Below are positions 1 through 4,516 of a DNA stretch of 10,493 nt, in pieces. Below the pieces are notes generated by a model. That model was not told the DNA's origin, made no database searches, and saw only the letters and a list, made by a program, of their open reading frames with translations. Each line of letters opens with the position of its first letter. Within the stretch, counting starts at the first letter, position 1. The DNA is from Flavobacteriaceae bacterium (GTDB lineage: Bacteria > Bacteroidota > Bacteroidia > Flavobacteriales > Flavobacteriaceae). The stretch spans positions 1 through 10,493 of the forward strand of contig JAENXB010000088.1 in the NCBI GenBank assembly GCA_016649785.1, read 5' to 3'. A program made the position numbers and the translations under genes.

Positions 1-460
1 CATAAACCGGTTGCATCACCGTGCGCAAACTTTTTTCATGTTCTTCCAGCAATTCCATCTCGGGATGTGCCATGCTGAAAAGTCCGTTGAACCAATTCGT
101 CTTTCCGAAGATCACATAAGGAACGTTCAGCTTTAAATTTTCCCTGATCCATTTATGGCCGCGAAACCAAACCAACTCCATCTTTCCGGTTTCATCAATA
201 AATTCTGCCACCAGGCGTTTTCCGTTTTTTTGCTCCACGGTCTTCAGGTTGATAATTTTCCCTGTTACCTGTATCTCGGCTGAATTTTGCTGAAGTTCAT
301 TAATTTTATAAAACCGGGTTTTGTCCAGGTAGCGGTTTGGAAAAAAATTGATAAAGTCTTGATAGGTATGAATTCCCAATTCCTTGCGCAGTAAATCGGC
401 CCGGCCGGGACCAACTCCTTTTAAATAATCTATGGGGGTTTGCATCAAATTAACATTCAT
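1..460 (-). CDS. recG: ATP-dependent DNA helicase RecG, N-terminal part (cut by window edge)
   Basis: RecG remodels stalled replication forks and branch-migrates Holliday junctions in the cytoplasm. Reading the minus strand from ATG at 460-458 gives 153 codons without a stop, running off the window. The translation contains the helix-hairpin-helix-like stretch DYLKGVGPGRADLLRKELGI (about residues 11-30), then FFPNRYLD and an OB-fold 'wedge' region with GKIINLKTVEQKNGKRL and MELVWFRGHKW, ending in GKTNWFNGLFSMAHPEME. This is the standard RecG N-terminus; the helicase motifs lie outside the window. A second in-frame ATG at 445-443 is possible, but flavobacterial RecG proteins usually begin a few residues before the QTPIDYLKG segment, so 460 is preferred. 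No Shine-Dalgarno or clear TAnnTTTG promoter was seen upstream. The identification is firm. Confidence 0.93.
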   Translation of the reverse strand, partial: MNVNLMQTPIDYLKGVGPGRADLLRKELGIHTYQDFINFFPNRYLDKTRFYKINELQQNSAEIQVTGKIINLKTVEQKNGKRLVAEFIDETGKMELVWFRGHKWIRENLKLNVPYVIFGKTNWFNGLFSMAHPEMELLEEHEKSLRTVMQPVY

Positions 461-553
461 GGAACGAAGATATTAAATCCTGTTTAATCTTCCTTAATGT
501 GAAAAATAAAATCGAAATTAATCGGACATACGAGGTTTTAAAAACTGTTAGGT

Positions 554-609
554 TTTAATCAAATATCTTCTTTTTTCGAAGTTCAAAATTTTGTCCTAAA
601 TACACTTTT
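554..609 (-). repeat. Exact duplicate of the lptB 3' end (stop codon plus last ~17 codons)
   Basis: These 56 bases are identical to 1221-1276, which carry the stop codon and the last 17 codons of lptB plus one base. Similarity continues less perfectly to the left (about 535-553 against 1201-1220, the loop and right arm of the lptB terminator) and stops abruptly at 610. It has no start codon and is too short to be a gene, so it is a duplicated gene tail, not an expressed copy. Offset to the original is 667 bp, in the same orientation. Confidence 0.93.
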
Positions 610-647
610 GGGGGCATCTTGCTAATCGGGAATATCGTTATCCTTGA

Positions 648-680
648 GAATTATGTAATGTTTTTGATGTTCCTTAGGGG
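648..680. repeat. Short direct repeat, copy 1 (partner 1128-1154)
   Basis: The core GAATTATG followed by TTTTNGATGTTCNTTAGGG appears here and at 1128-1154 in the same orientation. This copy has about 4-5 extra bases (TAATG-like) in the middle. It lies just inside the duplicated lptB tail. Confidence 0.7.
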
Positions 681-720
681 TAAGAAAACAGAAGTTTAGG
701 TTTTGTTGTTAATTTACTTA

Positions 721-800
721 TCCCATAAAAAAATATGGGGCTAAAGCCCATTTCATTTCAATATTTTATCCCCTGACTGAAGTCAGGGGCAATGGATAAT
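721..800. repeat. ~80-bp intergenic repeat, copy 1, with REP-like hairpins
   Basis: This copy matches 1041-1119 with about five substitutions and one length change in an A-run. It contains three inverted repeats: CCCATA/TATGGG (722-727 and 734-739), GGGCT-AA-AGCCC (738-749) and the strongest, CCCCTGACT-GA-AGTCAGGGG (770-789, 9-bp arms, 2-nt centre), followed by GCAATGGATAAT. Short palindromes followed by a conserved tail resemble REP-type elements; that classification is inferred. Confidence 0.85.
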
Positions 801-844
801 TTTTCTTGATGCTTTTTTTGTTAATTCCCGTGACGGTTAATTTA

Positions 845-904
845 AATGGTTGAAACCATTGGGATGGAACTGATTTATTTATTCCCCATGATTAAAATCG
901 TGGG
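845..904. repeat. Two further short hairpins of the same REP-like style
   Basis: AATGGTT-GA-AACCATT (845-860, 7-bp arms) and CCCATGATT-AA-AATCGTGGG (885-904, 9-bp arms with one G-T pair) share with the hairpins at 770-789 and 1089-1108 a 2-nt GA or AA centre. The second is followed by CTATGGATGG, close to the CAATGGATAA that follows the other hairpins, which suggests a common unit of palindrome plus ATGGAT tail. Confidence 0.65.
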
Positions 905-1040
905 CTATGGATGGCAGGAAAACGAAATTATGGATGTAAAAATGGAACCATATTGAACATTTATTTTTACAAATTAGGGTATCCCCATAAATTGCATTAA
1001 ACCCATTCTTGTTACATTGATACATCCTTCATTGTTATTA

Positions 1041-1119
1041 TCCCATAAAAAATATGGGGCTAAACTCCATTTCATTTCAATTCTTTATCCCCTGACTAAA
1101 GTCAGGGGCAATGGATAAT
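1041..1119. repeat. ~80-bp intergenic repeat, copy 2
   Basis: Second copy of the element at 721-800. The main hairpin CCCCTGACT-AA-AGTCAGGGG is intact at 1089-1108, with its centre changed from GA to AA. The smaller GGGCT-AA-AGCCC palindrome is broken here, reading GGGCTAAACTCC. The tail CAATGGATAAT is conserved. Confidence 0.85.
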
Positions 1120-1127
1120 TTCATTGT

Positions 1128-1154
1128 GAATTATGTTTTCGATGTTCTTTAGGG
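1128..1154. repeat. Short direct repeat, copy 2 (partner 648-680)
   Basis: Same GAATTATG...GATGTTCTTTAGGG core as 648-680 but without the internal 4-5 bases. It lies between the second ~80-bp element and the lptB terminator, so the order of repeat types on the right mirrors that on the left although every copy is in direct orientation. Confidence 0.68.
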
Positions 1155-1190
1155 AGGAGAAATCAGGGGATGCGTGAAACTTCCCGATAA

Positions 1191-1223
1191 AAACCTCACA
1201 GGTTTTTGAAACCTGTGAGGTTT
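1191..1223 (-). terminator. Hairpin terminator of lptB
   Basis: A perfect 15-bp inverted repeat (1191-1205 with 1209-1223, 3-nt loop) starts inside the lptB stop codon. In the lptB direction the stem runs into TTTTTATCGGG, giving a short U-run. The arm core CCTCACAGG/CCTGTGAGG recurs in the hairpin at 7851-7890, so it belongs to a repeated terminator family. Confidence 0.78.
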
Positions 1224-1962
1224 AATCAAATATCTTCTTTTTTCGAAGTTCAAAATTTTGTCCTAAATACACTTTTCGCACCATTTCGTCTTCGGCGAGT
1301 TCTTCGGGTTTTCCGTGTTTTAGGATAGTTCCTTCAAACATGAGGTAGGTCCTGTCTGTAATGGCAAGGGTTTCCTGCACGTTGTGATCGGTAATAAGGA
1401 TCCCGATATTTTTGTTTTTCAGATCGGCCACGATACGCTGAATGTCTTCGACCGCTACCGGGTCTACTCCGGCAAAGGGTTCATCCAAAAGGATAAAACT
1501 GGGGTCGGTAGCCAGGGCACGGGCAATTTCGGTCCGCCGGCGCTCGCCTCCGCTTAATAGGTCTCCGCGGCTTTTTCTGATGTGGCTTAAACCAAATTCT
1601 TCAATTAAAGACTCCATCTTGTCGTGGCGTTCTTTTTTGGAGAGTTTGGTGAGTTCCAGAACGCTCATGATATTGTCTTCAATACTCAGTTTCCTGAAGA
1701 CAGAAGCTTCCTGGGCCAAATACCCAATTCCGTGTTGCGCCCTTTTGTACATGGGGGATTTGGTAATATCGTGGTTATCGAGGAATATTTTGCCGCCGTT
1801 GGGTTTAATGAGGCCAACGATCATATAAAAACAGGTGGTTTTTCCCGCACCGTTTGGGCCAAGCAGGCCAACGATCTCCCCCTGATTTACTTCAAGGGAA
1901 ATGCCTTTTACAACTTCCCGTCCTTTGTAGGATTTTACTATTTTTTCGGCTTTTAACTTCAT
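1222..1962 (-). CDS. lptB: LPS export system ATP-binding protein LptB
   Basis: Cytoplasmic ATPase that, with LptF and LptG, drives lipopolysaccharide out of the inner membrane and along the Lpt bridge. The 246 residues show a full ABC ATPase: Walker A GPNGAGKTT (35-43), Q-loop with Gln84 in YLAQEASVF, signature LSGGE (136-140), Walker B FILLDEP (156-162) and the H-loop His193 in TDHN. YLAQ...SVFRKLS and the length (family about 240) favour LptB over amino-acid or lipid ABC ATPases. The tail GQNFELRKKKIFD is a flavobacterial-style extension. The ATG at 1962 is directly upstream of the first conserved segment. It stands alone on the minus strand after a 327-bp spacer and ends in a strong hairpin. 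Its 3' end is duplicated at 554-609. Confidence 0.95.
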   Translation of the reverse strand: MKLKAEKIVKSYKGREVVKGISLEVNQGEIVGLLGPNGAGKTTCFYMIVGLIKPNGGKIFLDNHDITKSPMYKRAQHGIGYLAQEASVFRKLSIEDNIMSVLELTKLSKKERHDKMESLIEEFGLSHIRKSRGDLLSGGERRRTEIARALATDPSFILLDEPFAGVDPVAVEDIQRIVADLKNKNIGILITDHNVQETLAITDRTYLMFEGTILKHGKPEELAEDEMVRKVYLGQNFELRKKKIFD

Positions 1963-2289
1963 AAGATAAATTGAGGCCTAAGTTAAGGTTTTTATGAATA
2001 ACGGGAATTTTGTTGGTTTAAACTGGATTTACCTTTATTCATTATAAGTTATTGGGTTATAAAATTCGTGACCCTTATATTTGAATTTTTCTTTAAGAAA
2101 TGTAATTCCAAAACAAAATGCCACTAATGCACGAATAATTGATTTTTATATTACTGTTGACATTTTTTATTCGTGGCTATAAAATGTTTGAGTAAGAGTT
2201 CCTTCTGAAATTATTCTGAAAAGTCAGATAATTTTGTTCTTCTAATGCCTTGGAACTACCTGTTATTTGTGATTTAAATCTCATATCTA
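1963..2289. other. Spacer upstream of lptB
   Basis: No gene is seen in these 327 bp. They hold the undetected lptB promoter, an inverted repeat at 2120-2177, a lone plus-strand TATATTTG (2076-2083) that matches the Bacteroidota -7 element but has no gene after it, and heptamer-like sequence running into the stop codon of the next gene. Confidence 0.6.
2120..2177. repeat. Inverted repeat around CACGAATAA / TTATTCGTG
   Basis: CACGAATAA (2130-2138) is the exact reverse complement of TTATTCGTG (2167-2175), and GCCAC (2120-2124) is complementary to GTGGC (2173-2177). Sequences of the type GCCACTAATGCACGAAT...ATTCGTGGC are, from memory, common between genes in flavobacteria; this looks like a decayed copy. 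Function unknown. Confidence 0.55.
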
Positions 2290-2303
2290 TTATCTCAAAT
2301 CCA
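2276..2303. repeat. Degenerate heptamer run crossing the stop codon of the CMD-family gene
   Basis: Read in sevens from 2276 the sequence is AAATCTC, ATATCTA, TTATCTC, AAATCCA. The same AAATCTC heptamer builds the tandem array at 7916-7950. The run covers the gene's stop codon (2290-2292) and its last codons, so the 7-nt pattern and the coding end are interleaved. With only four imperfect units it could be chance. Confidence 0.4.
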
Positions 2304-2640
2304 TCGACTCCAGTTCATCCCAGAATTCGTATGCTTTTCTCAAATGCGGAATCACGATGGTGCCGCCAACCAGGGTTGCAATTCCCATGGCTTCCATCAC
2401 TTCTGCTTTAGTGATACCTTCTTTATAAGAGGTTTCCAGATGATATTTAATGCAATCGTCACAGCGCAAAACCGTTGAGGCAACCAGGCCCAAAAGTTCT
2501 TTCGTTTTAACGTCCAAAGCTCCCGGTGCGAAAGCATTTGTGTCAAGATTGAAAATGCGTTTTATTATTTTATTGTTATCCTTTAAAATAACATCGTTCA
2601 TCCGCTCGCGGTACGAATTGAATTCTTCTACCTGATTCAT
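2290..2640 (-). CDS. Carboxymuconolactone decarboxylase (AhpD-like) family protein
   Basis: Small all-helical protein (116 residues) of the CMD/AhpD superfamily. The signature is RCDDCIKYH, giving Cys60-x-x-Cys63 and His67, followed by the typical GITKAEVMEAMGIATLVGG segment. In AhpD the CxxC pair and nearby His reduce a partner peroxiredoxin; in true carboxymuconolactone decarboxylases the cysteines are absent, so a thiol-disulfide role is more likely here. That is inferred; the partner is unknown. No signal peptide or membrane segment is seen. The start codon overlaps the tatC stop by 4 bp (ATGA), so it is probably translated by coupling as the last gene of the kdsD-tatC operon. Confidence 0.88.
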   Translation of the reverse strand: MNQVEEFNSYRERMNDVILKDNNKIIKRIFNLDTNAFAPGALDVKTKELLGLVASTVLRCDDCIKYHLETSYKEGITKAEVMEAMGIATLVGGTIVIPHLRKAYEFWDELESMDLR

Positions 2641-3467
2641 TTATTTTTCTTTAATATTTTTGCTTCTTTTCTATAAACGATTCGCGAGATCAAAATACTC
2701 ACTTCATATAAAACAAGAACGGGGATCGCGACAATAATCTGACTGACAATATCCGGCGGGGTGATAATTGCTGAAAAAATCAATACAATTACCAACGCAT
2801 ATTTGCGGTACTTTCTCAGAAAGTCGGGAGTCAAGACCCCAACTTTGGTAAGGAAATAGATTACGATGGGAAGTTCAAAGATCAATCCGCTGGCGAGAAC
2901 GGAGGCTCTCACAAGGGCAATGTAACTGCTCAAATCGAAATCGTTAAACACATCGTCACTCACCTGGTATTTTCCAAGGAAATTGATGGAAAGCGGCGTA
3001 ACCAGGTAATATCCAAACAAAACACCCAAAAAGAACAAAGCAGAGGAAATAAAAATAAATCCCTTGGAACTATTTTTTTCGGTGTCTTTCATCGCGGGAG
3101 CCACAAATTTCCAGAATTCATAGATTACATAGGGAAAGGCAAGTACAAATCCGGCAGTCATGGAAACCCAGATATGGGCCGAGAATTGACCGCCCATCGT
3201 CCGGCTTTGGACCCTGAAGGGCATCTCATCAAAGCAAAACCCACTTTCCATTCCCAACCAGGTTGTAAACCGGCATAGGATATCATAAGTCCAGAAATCG
3301 GGGTGTCTTGGTCCAAATAACAACACGTCAAAAATAAATCCTTTTGCAAAAAAGGCCACGGTAGCTGCTATTATTATTGCTAAAGACGCTCTTATTAAAT
3401 GCCAGCGCAAATCTTCTAAGTGATCCAAAAACGACATTTCCTCGTTGGTTGATTTGGCTTTTCTCAT
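2637..3467 (-). CDS. tatC: Sec-independent protein translocase subunit TatC
   Basis: Polytopic inner-membrane receptor of the twin-arginine pathway, which recognises RR signal peptides and exports folded proteins. The 276 residues carry the N-terminal HLEDLRWHL motif (16-24, including Glu18 and Arg21 as in the signal-binding site), hydrophobic segments near 24-42, 100-122, 137-158, 186-207, 222-236 and 238-264, the WKFVAPAM segment (119-126) and the membrane glutamate Glu198 in LIFELPIVIYF. The first periplasmic loop (about 44-98) is longer than in E. coli TatC and has two cysteines (65, 78), seen in many Bacteroidota. The ATG overlaps the kdsD stop by one base (TAATG). No tatA is present in the window. 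Confidence 0.95.
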   Translation of the reverse strand: MRKAKSTNEEMSFLDHLEDLRWHLIRASLAIIIAATVAFFAKGFIFDVLLFGPRHPDFWTYDILCRFTTWLGMESGFCFDEMPFRVQSRTMGGQFSAHIWVSMTAGFVLAFPYVIYEFWKFVAPAMKDTEKNSSKGFIFISSALFFLGVLFGYYLVTPLSINFLGKYQVSDDVFNDFDLSSYIALVRASVLASGLIFELPIVIYFLTKVGVLTPDFLRKYRKYALVIVLIFSAIITPPDIVSQIIVAIPVLVLYEVSILISRIVYRKEAKILKKNK

Positions 3468-4432
3468 TATAAAATTCCTTCTCTTATTAGGTTATGAATA
3501 TGTACTACCCCGGCATATTTGCCGTTTTCCTGGGCGATTAGCACAGATATTTTGTTTTCTTCCAACATTTCCAGGGCATCTACCGCCATAGCATCAGGGG
3601 CGATGGTTTTGGGATTTTTGCTCATAATATCGGCAGCGGTAAGATGTACAAAACTGTCGTTGTTGTGAAGCATTCTTCGGATATCGCCATCGGTAATGAT
3701 CCCGACGATCTTTTCATTTTCAATTACCGCGGTTACTCCCAGCATTTTTTCGGAAATTTCCACAATTACGTCTTTTACATTGGTATTGGGCGAAACCTGT
3801 GGTTGCTGGTTTTGAGCCGTGATATCACCTACCCTTAAATACAATTTCTTGCCCAAGGCACCACCGGGATGGTACTTGGCGAAATCTTTACTGGAAAATC
3901 CACGCAGGTTCAATAAACAAACCGCCAAGGCATCGCCCAAAACCAATTGGGCAGTAGTACTTGTTGTAGGCGCAAGATTATTGGGGCAGGCTTCCTTTTC
4001 TACAAAGGCGTTTAACACAAAATCTGATTGCAGTCCCAGAAAAGAATCCACATTCCCTGTAATGGCGATAATTTTATTGTTGAAATTTTTTATCAGCGGC
4101 ACCAGGACTTTAATTTCGGGGGTATTTCCGCTTTTGGAAATACATATAACCACATCATCCTTTAAGATAGTGCCCAGGTCTCCATGAATGGCGTCGGCGG
4201 CATGCATAAAAACAGCCGGGGTGCCGGTAGAGTTTAAAGTCGCCACAATTTTACCGGCAATAATGGCGCTTTTTCCAATTCCCGTAATAATTACCCTACC
4301 TTTTGAGTTATATATACATTGAACGGCATCTGCAAAATCCTGAGTCAATAATTCCTCAAGGTTTGCAATGGCTTTCGCTTCAATGGAAATAGTCTTTTTA
4401 GCTACGTAGAGGATATTTTCTTTAAGTTTCAA
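3467..4432 (-). CDS. kdsD: D-arabinose 5-phosphate isomerase (KpsF/GutQ family)
   Basis: Interconverts ribulose 5-phosphate and arabinose 5-phosphate, the first committed step toward Kdo for the LPS inner core. The 321 residues (usual 320-330) hold an N-terminal SIS domain with GIGKSAIIA (51-59), MHAADAIHGDLG (76-87) including the likely catalytic His83, SGNTPE (101-106) and CPNNLAPTTSTT (149-160), the linker HPGGALGK (188-195), and two CBS domains (about 203-262 and 269-321). The start is a TTG at 4432: the frame meets a TAA four codons upstream with no ATG or GTG between, and MKLKENILYVAKKTI matches where family members begin. It is the first gene of the kdsD-tatC-CMD operon and shares an 84-bp divergent promoter region with recQ. 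Confidence 0.93.
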   Translation of the reverse strand: MKLKENILYVAKKTISIEAKAIANLEELLTQDFADAVQCIYNSKGRVIITGIGKSAIIAGKIVATLNSTGTPAVFMHAADAIHGDLGTILKDDVVICISKSGNTPEIKVLVPLIKNFNNKIIAITGNVDSFLGLQSDFVLNAFVEKEACPNNLAPTTSTTAQLVLGDALAVCLLNLRGFSSKDFAKYHPGGALGKKLYLRVGDITAQNQQPQVSPNTNVKDVIVEISEKMLGVTAVIENEKIVGIITDGDIRRMLHNNDSFVHLTAADIMSKNPKTIAPDAMAVDALEMLEENKISVLIAQENGKYAGVVHIHNLIREGIL

Positions 4433-4486
4433 ATTGTAGAATTATGAATTGCAATATACTAAAGAAACATGTATCTTTATGTTCTG

Positions 4487-4494
4487 CAAATGTA
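4487..4494 (-). promoter_or_regulatory. Probable -7 element for kdsD operon
   Basis: On the minus strand this is TACATTTG, an exact TAnnTTTG match to the Bacteroidota sigma-factor -7 element. It would place the transcript start near 4480, leaving about 48 nt before the TTG start of kdsD. No clear TTG/TTTG -33 box is seen, so this is tentative. Confidence 0.45.
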
Positions 4495-4516
4495 TGTAAA
4501 ATTGTAACATAATTGA

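Larger units (their letters stand above)
461..1221. other. Repeat-rich non-coding spacer between lptB and recG
   Basis: No convincing reading frame was found in these 0.76 kb. The spacer holds, left to right: a copy of the lptB 3' end (554-609), a ~33-bp repeat (648-680), an ~80-bp element (721-800), two more short hairpins (845-860 and 885-904), a second copy of the ~80-bp element (1041-1119), a second copy of the ~33-bp repeat (1128-1154), and the lptB terminator hairpin. The sequence between these units is AT-rich and not recognised. recG and lptB are both transcribed leftward across or away from it. Confidence 0.75.

Noticed and set aside
554..609. Truncated lptB pseudogene
   Set aside because: Only 17 codons and the stop are copied, with no sign of further lptB sequence after 610, so it is better described as a duplicated 3' end than as a decayed gene.
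1442..1956. Two plus-strand frames opposite lptB
   Set aside because: Both are antisense to an intact ABC ATPase and have no family resemblance or plausible promoter.
4433..4516. Riboswitch or operator in the kdsD-recQ divergent spacer
   Set aside because: At 84 bp it is short, and apart from the TACATTTG element no palindrome or conserved aptamer feature was visible.
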